DNA from: an uncultured Paracoccus sp.
Lineage (GTDB): Bacteria; Pseudomonadota; Alphaproteobacteria; Rhodobacterales; Rhodobacteraceae
DNA: 19,690 bases
Direction: 5' to 3'
NCBI GenBank assembly: GCA_934533075.1
Contig: CAKTBJ010000043.1
Location: 1-19,690, forward strand
In this document: piece after piece, positions 1-7,550 of the stretch
Position numbering within the stretch: position 1 is the first letter of the stretch
Layout of the letters: each line of letters begins with the position of its first letter
The notes under the pieces: generated by a model
Told to the model about the DNA's origin: nothing
The model's input: only the letters and a program-made list of their open reading frames with translations
Database searches by the model: none
Translations under genes and position numbers: made by a program

Positions 1-224
1 TTGCCGGCGCGGCCCTCGCGGTCGCCGATGCCGGATTCGTCCACGCCCATCTGGGCGATGCGCACGAAGGTCGTCTCGTTGCCGCAGGCCCAGCCCAGCG
101 CGCGGGCCAGACGGTCGACCTGCTCCTGGTCGTAGTCCCTGATCTGGTCCATCGCCTTGCGGGCGCGGGCCACCATATCGGCAACCAGTTGTTTTTCCTC
201 GGGGGTGATGTCGCGTTCGGCCAT
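1..224 (-). CDS. Acylating aldehyde dehydrogenase, N-terminal fragment (sulfoacetaldehyde dehydrogenase-like)
   Basis: Only the first 74 residues are in the window; the rest lies beyond position 1. The segment is a helical N-terminus ending in a VDESGIGDREGR stretch (residues 61-72). This matches the start of CoA-acylating aldehyde dehydrogenases, which oxidise an aldehyde to an acyl-CoA with NAD(P)+. The nearest family I recall is the sulfoacetaldehyde dehydrogenase (SauS) type, but the substrate cannot be read from this fragment, and the catalytic cysteine and Rossmann motifs are outside it. The start is well supported: a perfect AGGAGG (complement of 231-236) lies six bases before the ATG. 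The gene follows the TIM-barrel gene after 31 nt on the same strand, so it is probably the third gene of the lyase operon. Confidence 0.62.
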   Translation of the reverse strand, partial: MAERDITPEEKQLVADMVARARKAMDQIRDYDQEQVDRLARALGWACGNETTFVRIAQMGVDESGIGDREGRAG

Positions 225-255
225 GATGATCCTCCTCTGACTATGTGCCGGCCGG

Positions 256-1101
256 TCAACCGTTGGTGCCGGTGCGGGTTGCGGTTTTGCCGGTGGCAAA
301 GATGGCCTTGGCTGCGCGAAGGCAGCGGCGGGCATGTTCCTCATGGCCCAGCGCCGCGCTGCGGGCGGCGTTGGGCAATTCGATCGAGATCGCGGCCTCC
401 GGGAAGCGGTCGCGAAGCGGCGCAAAGTCGATGGCGCCCTCGCCGGGGTAAAGCCTGCCCTCGCGGGCGATCTGGCGCATCTCGCGCCGGGTGCCGGGAC
501 GGATGCGCGGCGCGTCGCAGATATGCAGGAAGCGCACCCAGTCGCGCGGCACGCTGTCCAGGTCCTCGGGCGTCATGTGGCTGAGATGGTAATAAAGGCT
601 GTCGATCAGCACCCCGGCATTGGCGCGGTCGGCGGCGCGCAGGATCGCCGCCGCCTCGGCCAGGTTGATGAGGCGCGAGAATGACGGGAATTCCAGGCTG
701 ACCGTCATGCCGTAGCCGGCGGCGAGGTCGCACAGGTCGCCGAAGAAATCGGTGACATAGGCGTCATCGTCGATCCCCCGCGTCCAGGCCGAGGAAATCA
801 GGTGTTTCGCGCCCAGCTCCGCGCCGGCGGCGATGGCGGCTTCGTAATGGGCCGGGGTCTCGTCCGACAGGATGCGGGCCAGCTCGATGTCGTGGCAGGC
901 GGTGCCGGTGGCGCGCATGGCGTCGCGGGTGCGGGCGATCATCTGCGGCGCGATCGGGTCGCAATCCGGCTCGCCGGCCACACCCATCGCGATCAGCCGC
1001 AACCCCACCGCATCATAGCCGGCGGCATGGGCCATATGCACCTGTTCGTCTGGGGTGACGCCGGGCACGGTCAGATAGGCCAGCGAATAGGTGCGGGTCA
1101 T
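256..1101 (-). CDS. Sugar phosphate isomerase/epimerase-like TIM-barrel protein
   Basis: A 281-residue protein of the xylose-isomerase-like TIM-barrel family (AP_endonuc_2 fold), of usual family length. Barrel-strand residues that normally bind the divalent metal are recognisable: E137 (SLEFP), D167 (LIDSLYYH), H193 (FLHICDAP) and E241 (SIELPN). A PGEGAIDF motif (219-226) is typical of the family's loop after strand 6 or 7. These enzymes isomerise or epimerise sugars and hydroxy-keto acids; the substrate is not predictable here. The ATG overlaps the stop of the upstream lyase as ATGA (1098-1101), which implies translational coupling. An AGGAAA-type ribosome site also precedes the ATG. Its place between a HMG-CoA-lyase-like enzyme and an acylating dehydrogenase suggests a carbon-catabolic pathway ending in CoA esters. 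Confidence 0.8.
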   Translation of the reverse strand: MTRTYSLAYLTVPGVTPDEQVHMAHAAGYDAVGLRLIAMGVAGEPDCDPIAPQMIARTRDAMRATGTACHDIELARILSDETPAHYEAAIAAGAELGAKHLISSAWTRGIDDDAYVTDFFGDLCDLAAGYGMTVSLEFPSFSRLINLAEAAAILRAADRANAGVLIDSLYYHLSHMTPEDLDSVPRDWVRFLHICDAPRIRPGTRREMRQIAREGRLYPGEGAIDFAPLRDRFPEAAISIELPNAARSAALGHEEHARRCLRAAKAIFATGKTATRTGTNG

Positions 1102-2015
1102 GCGCTTTCCTCTCCCGGTTGGGTGACATGGGCCATCTTGCCGGGCAGTTGCCGGCCCATCCGCTGCGCCAGCCCCCGCGCCAGCGCCGCCAGCGCCCGC
1201 CAGTCGGCGCCGCTGTCGATGCCCATCTCGGTCAGGGCGAAGGCGGTGTCCTCGGTGGCGATGTTGCCGGTGGCCCTGGGGATGAACGGGCAGCCGCCCA
1301 AGCCCCCCAGCGCGGCGTCATAGATGCCCACCCCGGCCTGCAACCCCGCGACCATGTTGGCGAGGCCAAGCCCGCGCGTGTCGTGCAGGTGCAGCGAAAG
1401 CTGGATGCCGGCGCCCACGGTCTCGGCCACGGCGCGCGACAGGTCGCGAACCTGGCGCGGATTGCCGAGGCCGGCGGTGTCGGCAAGGTTGATCTCCTCC
1501 ACCCCGGCCTCGGCATAGGCGCGGGCGATGCCCAGCACGCGGGCCGGGTCGATACGCCCCTCGAAGCCGCAGCCGAAGGCCGACTGGATGCCGGCCCGGA
1601 CCTTGATGCCGGCGGCGCGGGCGTCCCGGATGGTGGCGAGGATGTCGGCCAGCGCCTCGTCAGTGCCCTTGCCGGCATTCTTGCGGCTGTGGGTCTCGCT
1701 GGCGGAAACGGAAATCGACAGATGCGGCACATTCGCCGCCAGCGCCCGGTCCAGCCCCCGGCGGTTCAGGATCAGCGCCGTATAGGTCACGCCCGGCTTG
1801 CGGGTCAGCCGGGCGAAGATCTCGTCGGTATCGGCCATTTGCGGCACGCGGCCGGGATGGACGAAGCTGCCGATCTGGATGCGGCGGATGCCGGCATCCT
1901 CCAGCCCGGCGATCAGCGCCAGCTTTTCGTCGATGGACAGCAGCGTGGCCTCGTTCTGGAGGCCGTCGCGCAGCGTCTCGTCCTCGATCAGCACGGAATC
2001 GGCATATGTCGGCAT
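1098..2015 (-). CDS. Hydroxymethylglutaryl-CoA lyase family protein
   Basis: A DRE-TIM metallolyase of the HMG-CoA lyase family, which cleaves 3-hydroxy-3-methylglutaryl-CoA or a related acyl-CoA to acetyl-CoA and a keto product. Numbering from a GTG at 2036, the catalytic R23-D24 (TLRDGLQNE), the metal histidines H216 and H218 (LHLHDTRG), the SVSASETHSRKN segment (109-120) and the active-site cysteine C249 in GGLGGCPF, followed by ATGN and ED, are all present, so the enzyme should be active. I prefer the ATG at 2015 (305 residues) because a GAGGGGGG stretch lies about 11 bases upstream; the in-frame GTG at 2036 would add seven residues. It is the first gene of an operon that continues through ATGA overlap into the TIM-barrel gene. 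No leucine- or mevalonate-pathway gene is adjacent, so the true substrate may be another branched hydroxyacyl-CoA. Confidence 0.85.
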   Translation of the reverse strand: MPTYADSVLIEDETLRDGLQNEATLLSIDEKLALIAGLEDAGIRRIQIGSFVHPGRVPQMADTDEIFARLTRKPGVTYTALILNRRGLDRALAANVPHLSISVSASETHSRKNAGKGTDEALADILATIRDARAAGIKVRAGIQSAFGCGFEGRIDPARVLGIARAYAEAGVEEINLADTAGLGNPRQVRDLSRAVAETVGAGIQLSLHLHDTRGLGLANMVAGLQAGVGIYDAALGGLGGCPFIPRATGNIATEDTAFALTEMGIDSGADWRALAALARGLAQRMGRQLPGKMAHVTQPGEESA

Positions 2016-2069
2016 GTCGCGTCTGGCCCCCCTCACAAGCCGAGGATAGGGGCGCGGGCGGCCAAAACC

Positions 2070-2138
2070 CTAATACGCTTGCGCGCCGTCTGGGTAACGT
2101 CAGGTTAATTTCCGTGCGCTTCATGCCCTGATGGCATG
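2070..2138 (-). promoter_or_regulatory. Putative promoter and dyads upstream of the lyase operon
   Basis: On the minus strand a TATTAG hexamer (complement of 2070-2075) lies 16 bp downstream of TTACCC (complement of 2092-2097), a weak sigma-70-like pair 55 nt before the lyase start. An inverted repeat TAAC-N5-GTTA (2095-2107) overlaps the -35 region. A second, perfect dyad CATGCC-ctgat-GGCATG lies further upstream (2122-2138). These are plausible operator sites for a local regulator, but no regulator gene is in the window. Confidence 0.33.
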
Positions 2139-2162
2139 GGCAGATCACGCGGCCCCGCGACG

Positions 2163-2199
2163 GGCGGCGCGGGGTCCGGCCTGCCCGGCACGCGCCGCC
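2163..2199. repeat. Perfect 9-bp inverted repeat, possible terminator hairpin
   Basis: GGCGGCGCG at 2163-2171 is the exact reverse complement of CGCGCCGCC at 2191-2199, with a 19-nt GC-rich loop that can fold further. It lies about 160 nt downstream of the hydrolase stop codon. It could end that transcript, but no T-run follows on the minus strand, so a classical intrinsic terminator is not supported. Confidence 0.45.
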
Positions 2200-2361
2200 G
2201 GCCCCCGAGGCCCGCAGGGCCGGCCGCATGGCCTGCGACGGCGCCGCCGCGCCTTCCCGGTCCCTGACCGCCGGTCATCGCCCGCAGTCCGCCGAGGCGC
2301 TGCGGTCCGCCATGCCGCAGCCGCCGCCGGACCACGCGGCATCGCGCCCCCGGCAGACCGC

Positions 2362-3534
2362 TCAGGCCGGCGGGGGCCTCCAATCCGCAGCATCGCCCTC
2401 GACCCGGTGGCCCGGCGGGAGGTGGCCGGGGGGCTGCCCCGCCGCCTCGGCCCGTGCCAGCACCGAGGCATGGATGCGCGCGCCCGTGGGCGGGCGGCGC
2501 AGCCGGGCGCGCGTCCGCTTCAGCCCCTCGCCCCTGGCCGGAAGCGGCAGGAATTCCAGCAGCTTCCACCCCGCCGTCATCGAATCGTTCATCGGCGCAT
2601 GGGCATCGGGGGCGACATAGGGCTGCCCGGCATGGGCGCCGCGCACCAGCCGGTTCACCGTCTGGGTGATATAGTCCAGCCCCAGCGGCTTCGTCTGCTC
2701 GATCATCCACAGCAGCGGGATCTTGGCGAGACCCGAGACCGCCTCCGGCCAGCCGCCGCCCACATCGCCGTGGCTGCCGGTGAACCAGACCTCGCGCGCG
2801 TCCTGCGCCACCGCGCTGTCCGGCTGAAAGCGATGCGGGCGGTGCTCGCCGGCCTCGGGCCACAGCAGCGGCTCGAACATCCGCCGCCGCTCGTCCAGCG
2901 CGACGGCATGGCGCACATGCGCGACCGAGGGGTTGCGCGCGGTGAAGGCATGGTGGCGCAGCTGCGGCAGGAGGCCGGGACCCGGCTCGATCACCGAGGA
3001 CACGGTGTCGAACAGGCCCAGCAGGTGGATCGGCGGGCGGTCGGGATCGAGGATGCGCTCGTAAAGCCGGACCTCGGCGAAGCTGTCCTCGGCCTCTCCC
3101 TCTCCGATCCGCTTGTAGGCCCGCCAAGCGTGGTCCAGCAGGTTCAGGTTGCGCCGGTCCAGCAGGCCCAGCGCATGGATGAACCCGGCCAGCATCCGCG
3201 CCGTATAGGCCCCGCGCGAAAAGCCGAAGATACAGATGCGGTCGCGCCCCGCGCCCTCCGCCTTGCCGTCGGAATAGGTCTCGGCAAGAAAGCGATAGGC
3301 CCGCTTCACGCTGTCGTCCACGCCCATGCCGGTCGCCATGCCCCACAGCTCGGAGGCCTCCTGCACCCGCCGCGACCAGGCGCCTTGCATGCCGATCGTG
3401 CCCACGCCGGGGTCGTAATAGACGATCTGCGCCTCGGTCTTCCGCAGGCAGCCATAGAGGCGCAGGATGTTCGTCCGCTTGTCGGTGATGGCGTTCGAGG
3501 TGCCATCCAGCAGGATCACGATGGTCTTGGGCAT
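2362..3534 (-). CDS. DUF2235 alpha/beta-hydrolase (Tle1-like lipase fold), third gene of the defence-like cassette
   Basis: A 390-residue DUF2235 protein. The N-terminus (IVILLDGTSN, residues 5-14) is the family's first strand and oxyanion region. The nucleophile elbow is GFSRG (104-108, Ser106). An FDTVSS segment (175-180) and a SHGDVGGGW segment (254-262, His255/Asp257) supply candidate acid and base residues, and the conserved MNDSM (315-319) and IHASV (354-358) segments close the domain. DUF2235 domains occur in Tle1-family phospholipase effectors of type VI secretion and in many uncharacterised hydrolases. No signal peptide, PAAR or VgrG gene is present, so a cytoplasmic protein acting inside its own cell is more likely. 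The ATG at 3534 has an AAGGA site upstream and lies 16 nt after the HNH stop, consistent with one operon. The length and C-terminus look complete. Lipase activity is inferred from the family, not shown. Confidence 0.87.
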   Translation of the reverse strand: MPKTIVILLDGTSNAITDKRTNILRLYGCLRKTEAQIVYYDPGVGTIGMQGAWSRRVQEASELWGMATGMGVDDSVKRAYRFLAETYSDGKAEGAGRDRICIFGFSRGAYTARMLAGFIHALGLLDRRNLNLLDHAWRAYKRIGEGEAEDSFAEVRLYERILDPDRPPIHLLGLFDTVSSVIEPGPGLLPQLRHHAFTARNPSVAHVRHAVALDERRRMFEPLLWPEAGEHRPHRFQPDSAVAQDAREVWFTGSHGDVGGGWPEAVSGLAKIPLLWMIEQTKPLGLDYITQTVNRLVRGAHAGQPYVAPDAHAPMNDSMTAGWKLLEFLPLPARGEGLKRTRARLRRPPTGARIHASVLARAEAAGQPPGHLPPGHRVEGDAADWRPPPA

Positions 3535-3550
3535 GATGCGTCCTTTCCGG

Positions 3551-4456
3551 TCAGTCGCCGCCGCGCGCGAGGTCTTCGGCCCAGCGGCGCAGCCAGGCGG
3601 CGACCATGCTGCTGTAGGGTTCGGTCTCGGCGGCCATGCCGCGCATGTCCTCCAGCAGCCGGTCCACGGCGGCGTCGATGGGGGCAAGGGCGCGCCGCGC
3701 CCCGGCATCGCCGGATGCGGCGATCAGGGCGGCGGCCTCGTCCAGCCGGGCCAGCACCTCGCGCAGCAGTTCCAGCCGGCGCAGGAGGCGCGTGCGCTCC
3801 TGCACCAGCGCCAGCCGGTTCAGCCCGTGCACCCGGATCGCCGTGGCGCCGCGCTGGGGCTGGTCGGGCGGGTCCAGCGGCAGGGCCAGCGCCAGAAGCG
3901 GGTCGGAGTCCACGCGGACGGCCAGATGCCGCGCCGGGTCGTCGCGGCAGGGGTCGATCAGCAGCGGGCGCTCGGCTTCGATATCGGCCTCGTGGCTGGC
4001 GACATGCGGCCCGGTCACCGGGAACTGGTCCTGCTTGCCCGAGCTTTCGGCCATCGGCGTGCCGTCGGCGCCGGCATGGCGCTGGCGCCGGCGCCGGTTG
4101 CAGTCGATGCAGGAGGGCAGCAGGTTGTCCCAATCCGCCGCAAGCCACCAGTAACCGGGATGGGCCGTATCCTCGGCCAGCCGCCCCTTGGGCCGGAAAT
4201 GCTCGACATCCACGGGGGCGGTGGCGTCGTAGAAGGATTCGCAATAGGCGCATTTCCCATGAAACAGGGCATGCAGCGCGGCTTTCACGCTGTCCTGCCC
4301 ATAGGCGGCGAAACTCATCCCCTTGACCTGCCCCGCCGCGAATTTTTCGAGGTTCCGGGCCAGTTCGCCGGCCCCCGCGCTCTGGCGGCTGCGGCCCGGA
4401 TTATGGGGCAGGAGGCTTGCGGGCACGTTCACCGCCCGGCGATCCACCCGGCGCAT
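3551..4456 (-). CDS. HNH endonuclease, TIGR02646/PtuB-like
   Basis: A 301-residue HNH nuclease of the TIGR02646 type, the family that includes PtuB of Septu and the retron Ec78 effector. Visible motifs: zinc pair C69-x2-C72 (CAYC), catalytic E85-H86 in DVEHFRPKG (83-91), YWWLAADWDNLL (102-113), the second zinc pair C116-x2-C119 followed by N120, and GKQDQFP (140-146). The PLLIDPC-xx-DPA segment (164-175) and GLNR (211-214) are typical of the family's C-terminal half. All key HNH residues are present, so it should cut nucleic acid. Its ATG shares one base with the stop of the ATPase (TGATG at 4454-4458), which implies coupled translation and probably a complex. I assign no gene symbol because the operon differs from classical Septu. 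Confidence 0.87.
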   Translation of the reverse strand: MRRVDRRAVNVPASLLPHNPGRSRQSAGAGELARNLEKFAAGQVKGMSFAAYGQDSVKAALHALFHGKCAYCESFYDATAPVDVEHFRPKGRLAEDTAHPGYWWLAADWDNLLPSCIDCNRRRRQRHAGADGTPMAESSGKQDQFPVTGPHVASHEADIEAERPLLIDPCRDDPARHLAVRVDSDPLLALALPLDPPDQPQRGATAIRVHGLNRLALVQERTRLLRRLELLREVLARLDEAAALIAASGDAGARRALAPIDAAVDRLLEDMRGMAAETEPYSSMVAAWLRRWAEDLARGGD

Positions 4457-6537
4457 CACAGCCCCCGCAGCAGGTCGAGGATGCGGTCGCGCGTATGCGC
4501 CCGCCATTGCGGCCGGCGGCTGCGGCGTTCGGCCAGATAGGTCTCGACCGCCTCCTGGGCGATGCGCTCGACCTCGGTCCGGCCGATGGGCAGGTCGCGC
4601 AGCAGGCGCTGCTGTATCCGCCGGATCGCGGCGCTGTCGGACAGGTCGGCCACGCCCGAGGCGTATTGATCCGTCAGGCTGTCCAGCGCCTGCACGGAAT
4701 CGGGGTCGTCGGTATCGCCCAGCCCGAAGAAATCCGCCGTCAGCAACTGATCAACCGTCAGCACCCCCATGTCGGGCAGGCTGTCCAGCGCCTCGACCAT
4801 CACCGGCAGGGCGGTCCCGCCCTCGGCGCGCTGGCGCATCATCACCCGCACCTCGCCCGGCGCCGCCCGGCGCAGGCAAAGCGGATCATGGGTGCTGACA
4901 AGGAAGGTCGCCGCCGGCAGCGCGCGGCGCAACCCCTCGACGATGGTCATCTTCCAGCGCGGATGCAGATGCGCTTCCACCTCGTCGATCAGGATCAGGG
5001 CGGGCATATCCTCCAGCCGCAGCGCCCGCGTCGCCGGCGCCTCCATCAGCCAGCGCAGCACGTCGCAGATCAGCGCCAGCACGGTGCGAAAGCCCGAGGA
5101 CACCGCCAGAAGCGGGGTTTCCTGCTCGATCCCCTCGGTCTGGGTGACGACCAGGCAATCGCCGTCGCGGCGCCGGATCGCCTCGAAATCCACGCCGAAG
5201 ACGAAGCGCAGCACCTGCACCACCTCGTCGAAGCGGTCCGGGGCCAGGGCCGCCAGCCAGTCGCGCGGGTTGGACAGCAGGCTGTCGGAGCGGAACAGCG
5301 ACACCACGCCCCGCTCGGCATTCCGGCCCCGCACCCCGTCGAGATAGTGGCGATAGGCGCCATAGGCATGGACCTGCGGCAGGTCCTTCGCGCCCCGCTC
5401 GACGGCGAAGCCTCCGGCCGTCAGGCGCAGGGTCACGTCCGCCGCCTGCGCCCCCGCCACGAAATGCAGGGCCACGCGGCCCTCCTTGCGCACCGGCAGG
5501 TCGGCGCTGCCCATATAGCGCGGGTTCAGCAGCAACTGCGCCGGGTCCACCCCGATCCGCCGCCGGGCCGCGTCGCTCATCAGCGCCAGCGCGACCGCCT
5601 CCAGGATCGTGGACTTGCCGGCCGCGTTCTCGCCCAGGATCAGCAGCGCCGGCGCGCGGGGCGGGCTGCCCTCGGGGCGCGGCGGCATGTCCAGATCCAG
5701 CCGCTCGATGGCCTTGAAATTCTCGATCCGAATGCTGGCCAGTTCCCAGCGTCGGCGGGGGCGCGGGCGGCGCGGCCTGCGGGTGGGGCGCGGGACGGCC
5801 CCCGGCAGCGCAGCCCGCGCCGCCACCAGCGCCGGGCGGTTCAGGTCGAAGAAGCGGATGGTGAAGGCACCGCTGTCGTTCAGGCCCGCCAGCCGGCCAT
5901 CCGGGTGCAGCATCATGGCCTCGGCGGGATCGGTGGCGCAGGGATCGACCAGCAGCGGGGTTTCGGGGATCGGATCGGGCCAGCGCCCGCTGTTCTCCTC
6001 CTGATAGGTGCGATAGCCCTGCCATGCGGGAACAGGCGCACGCTCGCCCAAGACGGGAAAATGGTGCGGCTCGGCAGGCCGGCAGCCGGCGCAGATCGGG
6101 TAGAGGTTCTGCCACGCATCCGCCAGCCAGCCATAATGCAGCGGGTAGTCCACCCGGACGCGGCGGGTGAAGGTCCCGGCCTCGTCCCAATCGCCGGGAA
6201 CATGCCCAAGCTTCTGCAAGTGCTCGGGAATCTTCCTATGCTTGAATTCCGTCGTCGTCTCGATCCCCTGCCCCGCCGGCAACGCATCGGCGGGCGGGCG
6301 AAAGCGGTGGACCTCCTGCGCCGGCTCGATCCCGCAGAAGGCGCACAGCCCGCCGAACGGCTCGGCCACGGCGGCCAGCAGGCCGGGCAGGTCCGGCAGC
6401 CTGCGGTCGGGCATGCGGGTCTGGGCACGCCGTTCCTCGGGCAGCCGGAGGAAAGCCAGATACTCGGCCCGCATCCGCGCGAATTCGGGGCGGGAGAGGA
6501 TCTCCGGCGGGGCCTCGGGGCGGGCGACCTGCTTCAT
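4456..6537 (-). CDS. AAA/ABC-type ATPase with fused degenerate HNH domain (PtuA-like)
   Basis: A 693-residue two-domain protein. Residues ~60-245 resemble a whole TIGR02646 HNH protein: C65-x2-C68, a HYGWLADAWQNL segment (134-145), C149-x2-C152, HHFP (158-161) and PLLVDPC-xx-DPA (194-205). The nuclease centre is altered: the expected EHFRP reads HRFRP (77-81), and the Asn after the last zinc cysteine is Arg153. After a basic Arg/Pro linker (~250-263) comes an OLD/PtuA-like ATPase: Walker A GENAAGKST (302-310), an SSGFRT signature-like motif (480-485), Walker B ALILIDEVEAHLHP (513-526) and the switch histidine in STHD (548-551). The C-terminal tail includes VDQLLTADFFGL (595-606). The start at 6537 has a CAGGAGG site seven bases upstream. 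It is the first gene of the cassette and probably the sensor or motor that controls the HNH nuclease. PtuA-like is my best family call; RloC- or OLD-type ATPases are alternatives. Confidence 0.87.
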   Translation of the reverse strand: MKQVARPEAPPEILSRPEFARMRAEYLAFLRLPEERRAQTRMPDRRLPDLPGLLAAVAEPFGGLCAFCGIEPAQEVHRFRPPADALPAGQGIETTTEFKHRKIPEHLQKLGHVPGDWDEAGTFTRRVRVDYPLHYGWLADAWQNLYPICAGCRPAEPHHFPVLGERAPVPAWQGYRTYQEENSGRWPDPIPETPLLVDPCATDPAEAMMLHPDGRLAGLNDSGAFTIRFFDLNRPALVAARAALPGAVPRPTRRPRRPRPRRRWELASIRIENFKAIERLDLDMPPRPEGSPPRAPALLILGENAAGKSTILEAVALALMSDAARRRIGVDPAQLLLNPRYMGSADLPVRKEGRVALHFVAGAQAADVTLRLTAGGFAVERGAKDLPQVHAYGAYRHYLDGVRGRNAERGVVSLFRSDSLLSNPRDWLAALAPDRFDEVVQVLRFVFGVDFEAIRRRDGDCLVVTQTEGIEQETPLLAVSSGFRTVLALICDVLRWLMEAPATRALRLEDMPALILIDEVEAHLHPRWKMTIVEGLRRALPAATFLVSTHDPLCLRRAAPGEVRVMMRQRAEGGTALPVMVEALDSLPDMGVLTVDQLLTADFFGLGDTDDPDSVQALDSLTDQYASGVADLSDSAAIRRIQQRLLRDLPIGRTEVERIAQEAVETYLAERRSRRPQWRAHTRDRILDLLRGL

Positions 6538-6555
6538 GGCGAAACCTCCTGGAAA

Positions 6556-6566
6556 CCTGCCGCAGG
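6556..6566. repeat. Short palindrome in the leader of the ATPase gene
   Basis: CCTGC-c-GCAGG (6556-6566) lies 19-29 nt upstream of the ATPase start, just before its ribosome-binding site (complement of 6545-6550). It could form a small hairpin or be an operator. The same 11-bp sequence recurs at 10543-10553. I found no convincing -10/-35 pair for the cassette. Confidence 0.35.
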
Positions 6567-6752
6567 ATGCGGGATTCCGGGGGCTTTTGTCACGCGCCAA
6601 CTTGTTGAACCCCGGCGCGGAACAGGCGGCGGCGGGCCGGCATGGGGCGGTTTGTCCCTCGGAGGCCACCCGCGGCACGGGGCACAGCCCGCCACGGCGG
6701 CCCGGCCATTGCCCCGATGCGCGCTTTCGGGAACCCGGCGGCAGGAGGGGCA

Positions 6753-6789
6753 GGCCCTTTCGCCCCCCCCCGCCCCATGCGGAAAGGCC
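6753..6789 (-). terminator. Imperfect stem-loop after the siderophore ABC operon
   Basis: GGCCCTTTC (6753-6761) pairs with GAAAGGCC (6782-6789) with one bulged base. The loop includes nine consecutive C on the plus strand (6763-6771). It begins three bases past the stop codon of the importer ATPase, where a terminator is expected. No T-run follows, so intrinsic termination is uncertain. Confidence 0.4.
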
Positions 6790-6791
6790 GC

Positions 6792-7546
<755 letters not shown>

Positions 7547-7550
<4 letters not shown>

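Larger units (their letters stand above)
2016..2361. other. 346-base intergenic region between the lyase operon and the hydrolase gene
   Basis: No convincing gene on either strand; the open frames here are arginine-, proline- and alanine-rich read-through of GC-rich DNA. The right part holds the end of the hydrolase transcript, including a strong GC hairpin at 2163-2199. The left part holds the probable promoter and dyads of the lyase operon. Confidence 0.6.

Noticed and set aside
2105..2361. Possible frameshifted continuation of the DUF2235 gene
   Set aside because: The conserved C-terminal IHASV element is already inside the 390-residue frame, and the alternative frame beyond the stop gives only low-complexity sequence.
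2131..4326. Long plus-strand open frame of about 730 codons
   Set aside because: It lies antisense to the DUF2235 and HNH genes, is rich in Arg, Pro and Ala without family motifs, and has no ribosome site. It is a GC-driven shadow.
6763..6771. Run of nine C as a possible phase-variable tract
   Set aside because: It is outside any coding region and fits as the loop of a stem downstream of a stop codon; there is no gene it could switch.
6538..6791. Promoter for the defence-like cassette
   Set aside because: TTGGCG and similar hexamers occur on the minus strand, but none has a -10 partner better than two matches at proper spacing.
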